Shown here one piece after another: positions 25,793 to 34,215 of a DNA stretch of 56,770 nucleotides. Positions within the stretch are counted from its first letter, which is position 1. Each line of letters starts with the position of its first letter. The position numbers were made by a program, and so were the translations under genes. The notes beneath the pieces are model-generated. The model ran no database searches. It was given only the letters and a program-made list of their open reading frames with translations, and had not been told where the DNA came from. Origin of the DNA: Methanoculleus sp. (GTDB lineage Archaea > Halobacteriota > Methanomicrobia > Methanomicrobiales > Methanoculleaceae). The stretch covers positions 1 to 56,770 of the forward strand of contig JAHDQM010000015.1 of the NCBI GenBank assembly GCA_018433835.1, given 5' to 3'.

Positions 25793-26404
25793 ATGGGTTC
25801 TCAATGGACAAAAGACAGCGTCTATCGAAAGGCGATGAAGGCAGGATACAGGGCACGGGCCGCCTACAAGCTGCTGGAGATCCAGCAGAAGAACGGGATC
25901 ATCAGGCCCGGCGATAACGTCGTCGACCTCGGGGCGGCGCCGGGCAGCTGGCTGCAGGTGCTCCGCGATCTGACCGGAGGGAAGGTCATCGGCGTGGATC
26001 TCAATCCTATCGCGCCCATGGAAGGCGTCACCACCGTCGTCGGGGACTTCACGGATCCTCTCGTCCAGGAGCGCATCCGCGAGGAGGCCGGCGGCATCGT
26101 CAATGTCGTGGTCTCCGATGCCTCGCCGAAACTCTCCGGTCAGAAGAGCTACGACCAGGCCCGTGCGATAGGGCTCGGCGAGGATGCCCTGGCGTTTGCC
26201 TGCACGATCCTGAAGCCCGGCGGCAACCTGGTGATAAAGTCGTTCCAGGGCGAACTCTTCGGGGAACTGATGACCGAGGCAAGGAAGCATTTCTATTCCG
26301 TCCGGGGGTACAGGACGAAGGCGTCACGGAAAGGAAGTGCCGAGACCTACATTATTGCAAAAAATTTCAAGGGAACATGCGATGGTGCTGAAAGACCCCT
26401 ATAA
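25793..26404 (+). CDS. rlmE: FtsJ/RlmE-type 23S rRNA 2'-O-methyltransferase
   Basis: This 203-residue protein starts MGSQWTKDSVYRKAMKAGYRARAAYKL. It has DLGAAPGSWLQVL as motif I, VVSDASPKLSG with the catalytic Asp, and GGNLVIKSFQG with a catalytic Lys, then SAETYIIAK with the Glu. This is the K-D-K-E set of the RrmJ/FtsJ family, which methylates a uridine in the ribosomal A-loop. I chose ATG 25793 because GGAGGG stands upstream and homologues start here. CTATACATAATC near 25717 is a likely promoter. Its end overlaps moaA. Confidence 0.88.
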   Translation: MGSQWTKDSVYRKAMKAGYRARAAYKLLEIQQKNGIIRPGDNVVDLGAAPGSWLQVLRDLTGGKVIGVDLNPIAPMEGVTTVVGDFTDPLVQERIREEAGGIVNVVVSDASPKLSGQKSYDQARAIGLGEDALAFACTILKPGGNLVIKSFQGELFGELMTEARKHFYSVRGYRTKASRKGSAETYIIAKNFKGTCDGAERPL

Positions 26405-27260
26405 CCGGACTGTGACCAACCTCCGGATAAGCCTGACCTCCAGGTGCAACCTGCGGTGCATCTACTGCCACGCGGAGGGCGAGGTGAACCCGGAGGAGCA
26501 GATGAGCGCCGAGGATATCGCCGAATTGATGCAGGTGGCCGTACGGTTCGGCGTAAAAAGCATCAAGTTCACCGGCGGAGAGCCCCTGCTCCGCCGCGAT
26601 CTTGCCGAGATCATCCGCTCGGTGCCGCCGGGCGTCGAAGCCTCCCTGACGACGAACGGGACGCTGCTTGCGGCAAAGGCCGCGGAACTCAAAGAGGCCG
26701 GGCTTGCCCGGGTGAACGTCAGCCTCGACACTCTCCGTCCCGAGCGCTACCGCCAGATCACGGGGAAGGACTGCCTCGCGGACGTTCTCGCGGGGATCGA
26801 CGCGGCGATCGAGGTCGGGCTGACCCCGGTCAAGCTCAACATGGTGCTCCTCGACGGCATCAACGAGGACGAGCTGGACGACTTCATGGCGTTCGTCCGG
26901 GGGAAGCAGGACCTCATCCTCCAGGTCATCGAGCTGATGGAGTTCAACGAGTGCAAGTTCCACGGGGACGTGGACGGCGTCGAGCAGGACCTGAACGAGC
27001 GGGCAACCCGGGTCGTCACCCGCAGGATGCACCACCGCAAGAAGTACTGCCTCGACGGCGCCGAGGTCGAGGTGGTCCGCCCCCTCCACAACACGGAGTT
27101 CTGCGCATTCTGCAACCGCCTGCGCGTGACCTCGGACGGGAAACTCAAGCCCTGCCTCCTGCGGAGCGACAATCTGGTCGATACCAGGGGCAAGCACGGC
27201 AGGGAACTCGAGGAAGCGTTCCGCGAAGCCGTCGGCAGGAGAGAGCCGTTCTTTGTGTAA
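26382..27260 (+). CDS. moaA: GTP 3',8-cyclase MoaA
   Basis: This 292-residue protein has the radical-SAM triad C22-x3-C26-x2-C29 (RCNLRCIYC) and KSIKFTGGEPLLRRDL. The MoaA-specific C-terminal cluster is CAFCNRLRVTSDGKLKPC (C-x2-C-x13-C). It performs the first step of molybdopterin/tungstopterin synthesis, needed for formylmethanofuran dehydrogenase and formate dehydrogenase in methanogens. I chose ATG 26382. The gene overlaps the end of rlmE by 23 bp. Relative to bacterial MoaA it is slightly short, as usual in archaea, and lacks the C-terminal GG. Confidence 0.92.
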   Translation: MVLKDPYNRTVTNLRISLTSRCNLRCIYCHAEGEVNPEEQMSAEDIAELMQVAVRFGVKSIKFTGGEPLLRRDLAEIIRSVPPGVEASLTTNGTLLAAKAAELKEAGLARVNVSLDTLRPERYRQITGKDCLADVLAGIDAAIEVGLTPVKLNMVLLDGINEDELDDFMAFVRGKQDLILQVIELMEFNECKFHGDVDGVEQDLNERATRVVTRRMHHRKKYCLDGAEVEVVRPLHNTEFCAFCNRLRVTSDGKLKPCLLRSDNLVDTRGKHGRELEEAFREAVGRREPFFV

Positions 27261-27279
27261 ACGACGTTCGGCCTGAGAA

Positions 27280-27422
27280 GCCGAACGGAGTTTGAGAAAA
27301 TTGCGCAGCAATTTTCGAGCGGCGATGTTCAGCCCGTTTGGCCGAACGGAGTTTGAGAAAATTGCGCAGCAATTTTCGAATGGCGATGTTCAGCCCGTTT
27401 GGCCGAACGGAGTTCGAGCACC
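27280..27422. repeat. 61-bp tandem repeat with dispersed-repeat modules
   Basis: A unit beginning GCCGAACGGAGTTTGAG starts at 27280 and 27341 (61 bp each, 2 mismatches) and partly at 27402, where it switches into the GAGCACC-GAA-GGTGCGAAG hairpin module. Each unit contains an AAAATTGC-GCA-GCAATTTT palindrome that would form an 8-bp hairpin. More modules follow to about 27560. Confidence 0.75.
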
Positions 27423-27639
27423 GAAGGTGCGAAGCGCGACGGGCCGAAGGGTGCGACGGACAACGACCGGAGTTTGAGAAGCCGCGGAAGCGTCTTCGAG
27501 CAGGAGCGTGAGCACCGGAGGTGTGAAGGCGATGTTCGGTCACCTCACACTCCGGTTCTACCGAACCGGCGCCCATCGCCGCCCTCTTTTCTGCATAGAG
27601 GGAATACTTTTTGAACCACTCTCCCCAATAGGAGAGAAT
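27423..27639. other. Non-coding continuation of repeat region and promoter
   Basis: Further GGAG(T/C)-n-TGAGCACCGGAGGTG modules occur at about 27509-27526. The sequence ACACTCCGGTTCTACCGAACCGG is partly palindromic. GAATACTTTTT (~27602-27612), about 30 bp before the ATG at 27640, looks like the promoter of the next gene. Confidence 0.4.
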
Positions 27640-28149
27640 ATGCTGGAAATGAACGAGTACGTCCGCGTCATGCATAAGCTGTACGGCAAATCGCTGATCC
27701 TGGAGAGCCCCACCGAGTTCCACCCGGTCCTCCACTTCTACTTCACCGACGCCCTCGCCCACATCGACTTCACCCTCGGCATTCTCGCCTACAACTACAT
27801 GTCGCCCAAAAATATCATGAGCATGGAGTACATGCGGTGGCGCCTGGACGAGGAGAAGGTCGGCGACCGGGTACACTTCCCCGGGTTCGTCAACTGGCTC
27901 AAGGAGGAGCACCCGGAGAAGTACGAGGAACTCCCGATGCTCTGGTCCGGTGTCTACGACCGCGACGACCCCGCCCAGTACCGGAGTTTCCGGATCGTGC
28001 TCAACCCCGACGACAAGAAGCCGATCCCGGCCGATTACCTCTCGACGTTCATCGACGAGTTCTTTGATGCGAAGTTCATCAAACAGCTCTATAAGACCTC
28101 GTCGCTCGCCCGGCTCTTCGACGAGTACGTGACAGGCAGGTCTGCATAA
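27640..28149 (+). CDS. Protein of unknown function, 169 residues
   Basis: A soluble, aromatic-rich protein starting MLEMNEYVRVMHKLYGKSLIL. The start is well supported by AGGAGA at 27630-27635 and a TATA-like element before it. It has no signal, membrane helix or metal-binding cysteine pair (it contains no Cys). The stretches FHPVLHFYFTDALAHIDFTLG and FRIVLNPDDKKPIPADYLSTF look globular. I do not recognise the family. It ends 11 bp before the M20 peptidase gene, so it may be in the same transcript. Confidence 0.7.
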   Translation: MLEMNEYVRVMHKLYGKSLILESPTEFHPVLHFYFTDALAHIDFTLGILAYNYMSPKNIMSMEYMRWRLDEEKVGDRVHFPGFVNWLKEEHPEKYEELPMLWSGVYDRDDPAQYRSFRIVLNPDDKKPIPADYLSTFIDEFFDAKFIKQLYKTSSLARLFDEYVTGRSA

Positions 28150-28160
28150 GGAGACCGTAT

Positions 28161-29327
28161 ATGGATGTCGCCCGACTCACTTCATCGCTTATCCGGATCA
28201 GGAGCGAGAACCCGCCGGGGAGCACGGCCGATGTCGTCGCGTTCATCGCGGAGTTCCTCGACTCCCTCGGGGTGAAGAACCGCATCGTCTCCCACCCGGG
28301 CGGGCGGGACAACCTCATCACGACCGAACCCGACCCCCGGCTCCTCCTCTGCGGCCACGTCGACGTGGTCCCCGCCATCCCCGACGACTGGACGCACGAC
28401 CCCCGCAGCGGGGAGGTTGCCGGCGGCTACGTCTGGGGGAGAGGCGCCACCGACATGAAAGGGGGGTGCGCCGCCCTCCTCGTCGCCTGCCGGGACCTCA
28501 TCGAGAGCGGTGTGGAGCCGAAGATCCAGTTCGCCTTCGTCTGCGACGAGGAGACCGGCGGGGAGCACGGCATCCGGTCGCTGCTCGCACAGGACCTGCT
28601 CGAACCCCGTGACTGCCTGATCGCCGAACCAACGCCGGAGATGAGCCCGGCGATCGGCCAGAAAGGCCTCTACCGGGTCGACCTCTCCTTCCGCGGCAGT
28701 CCGGGCCACAGTTCCCTCTATCCCCTGGTCGGGAAGAGCGCCGTCATGGCGGCGTTCGATCTCATCGGCTACCTGCGGGAGGTCCACGCCTGCCCCTTCC
28801 CCGTCGACGAAGACCTGCAGCCGCTCGTTGCGCAGTCCGCCCGGGTCTTTTCCGAGATCTTCGGCATCGAGGGAGGGGACGAGATCCTCACGAGGGTGAT
28901 GTTCAACCCGGGCCGCATCGAGGGCGGCGAGAAGGCGAACATCGTGGCGGAGCAGTGCCGGATGGAGCTCGACATCAGGGTGCCGTGGGGGTGCTCCCTC
29001 GACGCCCTCCGCAACGGCATCGCCGAACACGCCCCGGATGCCGTGATACGCGAGACGGACGTCGCCGAACCGACCCTGACCCCCCCGGACGCCCGGGTTG
29101 TCCGGACGGTCTCTTGCGAGGTGGAGCGGGTCTACGGGACGGTGACGCCGTTCCTCCAGTGGGCTGCAAGCGACGCGAAGTACCTCCGCGACGAGGGGTT
29201 CGATGTCGTGGAGTACGGGCCGGGGGAGATCCCGACGCTGCACGCGGTGGACGAGCGGGTCGGCGTGGAGCAGCTCGAGAGAGCAGTGGACGTCTACCGG
29301 GGCGTCATCCGGGCGTACTCCGGGTGA
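28161..29327 (+). CDS. M20 family metallopeptidase (DapE/ArgE-like)
   Basis: This 388-residue protein has the M20 zinc-peptidase marks. LLLCGHVDVVP has the first ligand His and catalytic Asp, GRGATDMKGG the bridging Asp, VCDEETGGEHG the general-base Glu-Glu pair, and LIAEPTP another ligand region. The lid domain follows (GSPGHSSLYPLVGKSA). HAVDERVGVEQLE supplies the last His. The family includes succinyl-diaminopimelate desuccinylase and acetylornithine deacetylase. A role in lysine synthesis is attractive given dapA and dapB 7 kb away but cannot be decided from sequence. Confidence 0.85.
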   Translation: MDVARLTSSLIRIRSENPPGSTADVVAFIAEFLDSLGVKNRIVSHPGGRDNLITTEPDPRLLLCGHVDVVPAIPDDWTHDPRSGEVAGGYVWGRGATDMKGGCAALLVACRDLIESGVEPKIQFAFVCDEETGGEHGIRSLLAQDLLEPRDCLIAEPTPEMSPAIGQKGLYRVDLSFRGSPGHSSLYPLVGKSAVMAAFDLIGYLREVHACPFPVDEDLQPLVAQSARVFSEIFGIEGGDEILTRVMFNPGRIEGGEKANIVAEQCRMELDIRVPWGCSLDALRNGIAEHAPDAVIRETDVAEPTLTPPDARVVRTVSCEVERVYGTVTPFLQWAASDAKYLRDEGFDVVEYGPGEIPTLHAVDERVGVEQLERAVDVYRGVIRAYSG

Positions 29328-29357
29328 GCCCTGCAAACCATTTTTTCACGGCTCCTT

Positions 29358-30473
29358 TTATGCCCCTCTCCACGTGTAGCGCCTGTTCGCCGTGTAGTTC
29401 CAGGCAAACGCGATGAGTATCCCGGCAAGGTTCGCGGCGAGGTAGTAGACCCCGGCGACGTCTGCGAGGAGGTAGAGGATCCCCATGTTGACGACGAGCC
29501 CGGCCGTCGAGACCGCCTGGAACGATCCGAACCGATGGAGGTTCCGTTCGAACTTCAGGTCTCCTGCGGACTTAAACGTCCAGACGTCGTTCCAGACGAA
29601 GTTGTTCACGATCGAGAGTTCGATCGCGATCGCGGCGGAGACGAGGTAGTAGAGGCCGAAAACCTCCGTCAGGGCATAGAGGATCCCCATGTTGACGAGG
29701 ATTCCGGAGAGCCCGACGAGCCCGAACCGGAGGGGCCTCGTCAACTCGTCAGAAACAGGTCCGGCGCGACGCGTTATCGAGAAGCGGACGATGCCGGCGC
29801 ACTGCCGGAGGTAGTCGATCACGGTGCCGGCCTGGAGCTTGCTCTCCCCCTCCTCGCGGTCCCTGAAGACGAACGGGATCTCGGTAAACGAGTCCCACCG
29901 ACCTCTGCCGAGCACCTCCATCAGGATCTTGTAGCCCCGCGGTTCAAGCGGGGCGCCCGAGACGACCTCGCGCCGCACGGCAAAGAACCCGCTCACGGGA
30001 TCGCTGACCTCCGGGAAGAGGATGCGCCCGAATGCGGTGGCGCCAAGCGACATGACCCTTCGTGCCACCGGCCACTCTTCGATAGCCCCGCCCTTCGTGT
30101 ACCTGCTCCCTACGGCGATGTCCGCACCGCCCCGTATCGCTTCGTAAAACCGGGGGATGAGTTTCGGCGGGTGTGAGAAGTCGGCGTCGATGACGAGCAG
30201 GATATCAGAACGCGCCGCCCCGAACCCCTCGACGACCGACTGGGAGAGGCCGTGATCCTCGCTGCGCACGATCAGCCGCACGTTGTCGGCTTTGCCGGCA
30301 ATCTCCCGGACGATTCCGATCGTGTGGTCGTTCGAGTCGTCGTCCACCACCAGGATCTCGCCGCGGATGCCGGACTCTCTGAAGACAGCGTCGATCGCCC
30401 CGATCATCGCGGCGATGTTCTTCTCTTCGTTGAAGGTAGGGACGATCACCGAGAGATCGTAGGATTCGGCCAT
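29358..30473 (-). CDS. Dolichol-phosphate mannosyltransferase-like GT2 fused to GtrA domain
   Basis: This 371-residue protein has two parts. Residues ~1-230 form a family 2 glycosyltransferase: LSVIVPTFNEEKNI, ILVVDDDSNDHT, LLVIDADFSHPP with the DxD-like metal site, and AVGSRYTKGG. Residues ~240-371 are a GtrA-like domain with four hydrophobic helices and the FVWNDVWTF and NYTANRRYTW motifs. Such fusions load a sugar from a nucleotide donor onto polyprenyl phosphate at the membrane for export or protein glycosylation. It lies 9 bp downstream of a GT39-like gene, which could use that lipid-linked sugar. Confidence 0.88.
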   Translation of the reverse strand: MAESYDLSVIVPTFNEEKNIAAMIGAIDAVFRESGIRGEILVVDDDSNDHTIGIVREIAGKADNVRLIVRSEDHGLSQSVVEGFGAARSDILLVIDADFSHPPKLIPRFYEAIRGGADIAVGSRYTKGGAIEEWPVARRVMSLGATAFGRILFPEVSDPVSGFFAVRREVVSGAPLEPRGYKILMEVLGRGRWDSFTEIPFVFRDREEGESKLQAGTVIDYLRQCAGIVRFSITRRAGPVSDELTRPLRFGLVGLSGILVNMGILYALTEVFGLYYLVSAAIAIELSIVNNFVWNDVWTFKSAGDLKFERNLHRFGSFQAVSTAGLVVNMGILYLLADVAGVYYLAANLAGILIAFAWNYTANRRYTWRGA

Positions 30474-30482
30474 TGTTTTCTC

Positions 30483-31973
30483 CTACCTGGGCGATACGAA
30501 GAGACGGATCCCCGTGTGCTGCCCGACAGCGCGTGTATTCTCTTCGAGCCAGCCCGCCGCACTCCCCGAGGGGTCCGCGGCAAAGATGTCCGCGGTCGCC
30601 ACGTAAAACGCACGCCGGCCGGGGTAGCGGTCCCGGACAGCCTCGAGGTCGTCCCCGGTCGTCGCCGCGAGTTCGATAGTTCCGTCGGTCGCGTTGCTGT
30701 AGTAGTAGTCGAGCGGAAGCGTCATGTAGGACGGCAGCGCGACGACGAGGTCCCCTTCCCCCGTCATCCCGCCGAGTTCCGCGGAGAAACCCCGCCAGTC
30801 GTTCTTCTGGGGTATCGTGTAGTAGGTCGCGAGAAAGGGAGCGCCGGCGATGACCGCCGCCGCGATGAAGAGACAGACCGCCCATCTCTCCCGGACGAGG
30901 GCCAGGAGCGCGGGATACGCCGATGCTATCCCGATGAAGTAGACCGGGAGGAGGTAGATGAGGTAGCGCGGGATCATCGGCATCTTTGATGAGAGGAGGA
31001 GGCTTGCCGCCAGCGGGAGGACCATCATGAAGACGAGGAGGAGCGCCCCGGCCCGGTCCTCGCGCCAGGCGTACGCGACGCCTATCAGGAAGAGGAGGAT
31101 GAACGGCACCAGGATCAGATCGCTGAACCCCGAGACCTGGAAGAGGGTCAGGTAGATGACGTCGAGTTTCTGCATGCCGAACGTCGGGGCGGACGACGTC
31201 CTCACGAAGAAGAGGTTCATGGTTACGATGAGCAGGGGAAGGGTGGCGACGACGAAGACAGCGAGTGCGAGGGCCGGGTTCCTCGCGTTCCTGACGTCCT
31301 TGCGGATCTCGCCGGCGCGGGTGACCAGGGCGTGGAGGACGAGGACGGCGACCGGCACGATGGCGTAGAAATGCATCCAGAAGGCGACCGCGGAAAAGAC
31401 CCCGAAGAGGACCCAGGACCGGGTCTCGTTCGCTCTGCTTGCCCTTACGTAGAAAAGCAGCGCGAGAGAGAAGAAGAAGAGCATCGGGGCGTATGCCCGG
31501 GCCTCCTGGGAGTAAAATATGTGGAAGGGCGAGAACACGAGGAGGGCGGCGGCGATGAGCCCGACGTTTCGGTCCCGGAATTCGGTTCCGATGTAATATA
31601 CAACCGGGATCGTCAGGATGCCGAAGAGTGCGGGGAGAAGCCGGAGCACGAACTCGCTCTCCCCGAAGACGAGCATCCCGTGCTCCAGCCAGTAGAAGAG
31701 CGGCGGGTTGAACTCTCCGGTGGCGGTGCTCTCCCAGATGCGGGCGAGCGACTGTCGGGCAAACGCAAGGGTCGCGGCCTCGTCGAGCCAGAGCGAGTTT
31801 CCGCCGAGGTTGTAGAGCCGCAGGAGGGCACCGATACCGGTCAGGCCTGCGAGGATCCAGAACGCCGGAACGCCGTGCCGGGTTTTTGCGCTCTCGCGAG
31901 AGTCGCTCGCGCCGTCCGGAACAGGTGTTTCGGCGTCTCTGTGTTGCGTCTTCTGTCTCCGGGGTACTTTCAT
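30483..31973 (-). CDS. Family 39-type integral membrane glycosyltransferase
   Basis: This 496-residue protein has a basic N-terminal tail, then ~10 membrane helices. The first external loop carries LGGNSLWLDEAATLAFARQS, the conserved Asp-Glu of the ArnT/PMT (GT-C, family 39) superfamily; EFNPPLFYWLEHG and FSPFHIFYSQEARAYAPMLF are the other signature blocks. A soluble C-terminal domain of ~110 residues follows the last helix. These enzymes move a sugar from a polyprenyl-phosphate carrier to an acceptor outside the membrane. With the downstream DPM-GtrA gene it forms a two-gene surface glycosylation unit. Confidence 0.85.
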   Translation of the reverse strand: MKVPRRQKTQHRDAETPVPDGASDSRESAKTRHGVPAFWILAGLTGIGALLRLYNLGGNSLWLDEAATLAFARQSLARIWESTATGEFNPPLFYWLEHGMLVFGESEFVLRLLPALFGILTIPVVYYIGTEFRDRNVGLIAAALLVFSPFHIFYSQEARAYAPMLFFFSLALLFYVRASRANETRSWVLFGVFSAVAFWMHFYAIVPVAVLVLHALVTRAGEIRKDVRNARNPALALAVFVVATLPLLIVTMNLFFVRTSSAPTFGMQKLDVIYLTLFQVSGFSDLILVPFILLFLIGVAYAWREDRAGALLLVFMMVLPLAASLLLSSKMPMIPRYLIYLLPVYFIGIASAYPALLALVRERWAVCLFIAAAVIAGAPFLATYYTIPQKNDWRGFSAELGGMTGEGDLVVALPSYMTLPLDYYYSNATDGTIELAATTGDDLEAVRDRYPGRRAFYVATADIFAADPSGSAAGWLEENTRAVGQHTGIRLFVSPR

Positions 31974-32218
31974 CGGCCGAGCGATAGAGATACGAGTGTC
32001 CGATAAAAAGGTTCCCCCTCACGCGCGTGTACGGTCGACCCCTCACAGGAGTATCTCGTGGCGGTTCTCCTTTTCCACCCGTACACCTTCCGAAATCGTG
32101 CCGCGAAAACAGGCCGGCTTCCAATGATATTTCTGCCGGTTAATAACTATTGAATAAAATGTTTCTTTGAATATTCAAGAGTAAAAAAATAAATATCCCT
32201 CTGCATAATCCCTCTACG

Positions 32219-32860
32219 GTGACCAGGGTGTATAAATCGTTCTTTGTAGCTGCAGTGATGATCCTTATCCTCGCATCCGCCGGGTGCGCGGAGTTGCCCC
32301 CCGGCGGCGAATCAGGGTGGTCCGGTCTCCTTTCGTCGGAGCCGGAGGAGACGCCGGGCGCGTCGGACGACGACCCGGGGTACCTGACGCCGGCGACCCC
32401 GTATCCCACCGCGACGAAGGGTACTGCCGGCCCCACGCTCAGCAGGCCGCCGGAGACCGCGCCGACGCAGGACCCCTACGTGACGCTCTACAACAGGACG
32501 ACGCAGTTCAATCTCACGCACTCGACGGATGCTTACTCGTTTGACCTGACCGCGCCCCCGCTCATCATCGAGTTCGACGTGGAACCGAAGATGATCACGC
32601 GGGAGAAGTATACTACAAGCGATTACGGCAAGAAGGAGGATGTGGTCGTCAAACAGACCTACCCGAGCGAGGACTCGTGGTTTACGGTGACCGTCAGGGA
32701 CCGGGAGTCCGGCGAGATCGTGGCCGAGGACGGTTTCGGGAAACTCCTCGGTACGGACACCCACAAAAGGGTCTTCGTGGGCCGAATGGGCGACTTCCTG
32801 ATCGAGCTCTCCGGAAACGAGGTGACGGTGCACGTGCTGATGCGGGCGGGGGGCATATAG
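32219..32860 (+). CDS. Lipoprotein of unknown function
   Basis: This 213-residue protein starts at GTG 32219. Its N-terminus (VYKSFFVAAVMILILASAGCAE) ends in a lipobox, LASAGC, so a lipid-anchored surface protein is likely. A Pro/Thr/Gly-rich linker (about residues 22-85) precedes a beta-rich domain with FDLTAPPLIIEFDVEPK and SWFTVTVRDRESGEIV. ATAAATAT, about 28 bp upstream, fits a leaderless GTG start. Similar linker-plus-beta proteins are common in Methanomicrobiales, but I cannot name a family. Confidence 0.75.
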   Translation: MTRVYKSFFVAAVMILILASAGCAELPPGGESGWSGLLSSEPEETPGASDDDPGYLTPATPYPTATKGTAGPTLSRPPETAPTQDPYVTLYNRTTQFNLTHSTDAYSFDLTAPPLIIEFDVEPKMITREKYTTSDYGKKEDVVVKQTYPSEDSWFTVTVRDRESGEIVAEDGFGKLLGTDTHKRVFVGRMGDFLIELSGNEVTVHVLMRAGGI

Positions 32861-33014
32861 GCCCGCGTGTACCATACGAATTCACCGGAGATCGGGTTTT
32901 ATTCCTGGCGAGTCCCGGACCCTGCGGCCCTCTCCGCGGGGTTCGGATCCTCCGGTGAGCAATCCTTTTTAACCAGAACAACCTAGTTGTTAGGGGAAAG
33001 GCACTTATTCTCGT

Positions 33015-33086
33015 GTCCCGGTAGGGTAGTGGATATCCTAGAAGCCTGCGGAGCTTTTGACCCGGGTTCAAATCCCGGCCGGGGCG
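33015..33086 (+). tRNA. tRNA-Arg(GCG)
   Basis: GTCCCGG pairs with CCGGGGC in the acceptor stem (one G-T pair), discriminator G. D arm GGGT-AGTGGAT-ATCC, anticodon arm GAAGC-CTGCGGA-GCTTT with anticodon GCG, T arm CCGGG-TTCAAAT-CCCGG. It is 72 nt long with no intron or encoded CCA. CCTTTTTAACC about 45 bp upstream is a possible promoter. Confidence 0.95.
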
Positions 33087-33505
33087 CTTTTCGATTTTGC
33101 ATTTCGAGTCTTTCATCGTTATCCGGGGCCCTGGATCGGTATCACGGCCGGCCCCGCTCGACGGTGACGGTGTACTGGCGGACCGGCCGCAGAAGGCAGG
33201 CGAGGTCCCGGACCCGGGCATTCGCGGAGGGGGAGGTGCTCCGGGACGAACGTGAACGCGAAAGACCTCGGGGTCCCGGAAAAGCGTCTGATCGTAGCGG
33301 AGAAGGGGAGAGCGCGGCATACGTCACTCCAGGGGAAGAAGAGATTGTTAAAGGGGGACCCGGTCTGAAAGTAAGGGGGACGGACGCCCTTTTCGATCGG
33401 GTATGCATCGTGACCCTGGGCATCGATCTTTCGATCCTCAAACCGGTTGCGTGCCGGGATCGCTCCGACATTACACACACGTTCTACCGCAAACAATGTC
33501 GTCAG
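33087..33505. other. Intergenic region between tRNA-Arg and hepT
   Basis: Several frames stay open by GC bias but none has a convincing start or protein-like composition. I see no second copy of the tRNA 3' end here or at the far edge of the defence island, so there is no sign of an attachment site. Confidence 0.4.
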
Positions 33506-33901
33506 TCACGGATCCCGCGGACCCGATGGAGCTCCCTCCACGGCTTCCTCTTCCGCAGCAAGATCGTCGAGGAGGCCCTGCACCGCGGACTTGAGCGGAG
33601 GGATGTCATTCCGGATCGTTCTCCAGATAATCGCCCTGTTGATCCCGAAATAGGCATGGATCAACTTGTCGCGCATACCGGCCATTTCGCTCCAGGGAAA
33701 CCCGGAGTAACTTGCCCTAACCCACTGGGGAATGCGTTTGGTCGCCTCGCCGATCACTTCCAGCGCTCGTGTGACCGCATAGAGGGTCTTGTCGTCCCCG
33801 GAAAACTCCTCATACGACATACCCCGGGTGAAGATCTCGATCTTGTCGACGGCGTCAAGGATATCATCCAGATAATCAAGGGTGCTTCGCGGAGCCGTCA
33901 T
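33506..33901 (-). CDS. hepT: HepT-like RNase toxin (DUF86)
   Basis: This 131-residue all-alpha protein has the HEPN signature R77-x4-H82-x-Y84 (MRDKLIHAYFG). The preceding helices include YAVTRALEVIGEATKRIP. HepT toxins cleave RNA through the R-x4-6-H pair. In characterised MntA-HepT systems the partner nucleotidyltransferase adds AMP units to the tyrosine of this motif and so blocks the toxin. The start codon overlaps the mntA stop by 4 bp (ATGA), and the tail after residue ~112 is low-complexity. The pair lies at the edge of the defence island. Confidence 0.9.
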   Translation of the reverse strand: MTAPRSTLDYLDDILDAVDKIEIFTRGMSYEEFSGDDKTLYAVTRALEVIGEATKRIPQWVRASYSGFPWSEMAGMRDKLIHAYFGINRAIIWRTIRNDIPPLKSAVQGLLDDLAAEEEAVEGAPSGPRDP

Positions 33902-34215
33902 ATGTATATAACCTCTTTCTGGATGCGGCTGCCGATACGGGGTTTAAGCGCACTCTTTTCGACCAGGTCCACCTTTCTTCCGAGAATCTCGGACAGGTAT
34001 CGCTCAAGCCTGAGAAACCCGAAGATCCCCGGCACCTCGGAGAACTCGACCAGAATGTCCACGTCGCTCCCCTCGTGCTCCTCGCCACGCCGGCACGAAC
34101 CGAAGATGCCGATGGACCCAACGTGATAGGTCTCCGCCAGGTACGCCTTTTTCCCCCGGAGAATGCCGATGATCCTCGCGCATTCTCCGCCAGGCTGCAG
34201 GGTGACTCCATCCAT
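33898..34215 (-). CDS. mntA: MntA-like nucleotidyltransferase antitoxin
   Basis: This 105-residue minimal nucleotidyltransferase has G39-S40-x10-D51-x-D53 (IGIFGSCRRGEEHEGSDVD), the exact GSx10DxD pattern of MntA antitoxins, plus the later ERYLSEILGRKVDLVEK block. It is expected to AMPylate HepT and so neutralise it. ATG 34215 is the only good start. It is the first gene of the two-gene unit; the 636 bp upstream contain no gene. Confidence 0.9.
   Translation of the reverse strand: MDGVTLQPGGECARIIGILRGKKAYLAETYHVGSIGIFGSCRRGEEHEGSDVDILVEFSEVPGIFGFLRLERYLSEILGRKVDLVEKSALKPRIGSRIQKEVIYI

Noticed and set aside
27280..27422. CRISPR-like appearance of the 61-bp repeats
   Set aside because: The whole unit is repeated with no unique spacer, so it is a tandem duplication, not an array.
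30205..32124. 639-codon minus-strand open frame
   Set aside because: It overlaps the GT39 and DPM-GtrA genes in another frame on the same strand and has no protein-like composition.
33015..33086. tRNA-Arg as attachment site of the island
   Set aside because: I found no second copy of its 3' end near 49 kb and no integrase gene, and the composition change starts 1.4 kb away.
33119..33496. Possible gene between tRNA-Arg and hepT
   Set aside because: Overlapping open frames on both strands have low-complexity, arginine- and proline-rich products and no ribosome-binding sites.
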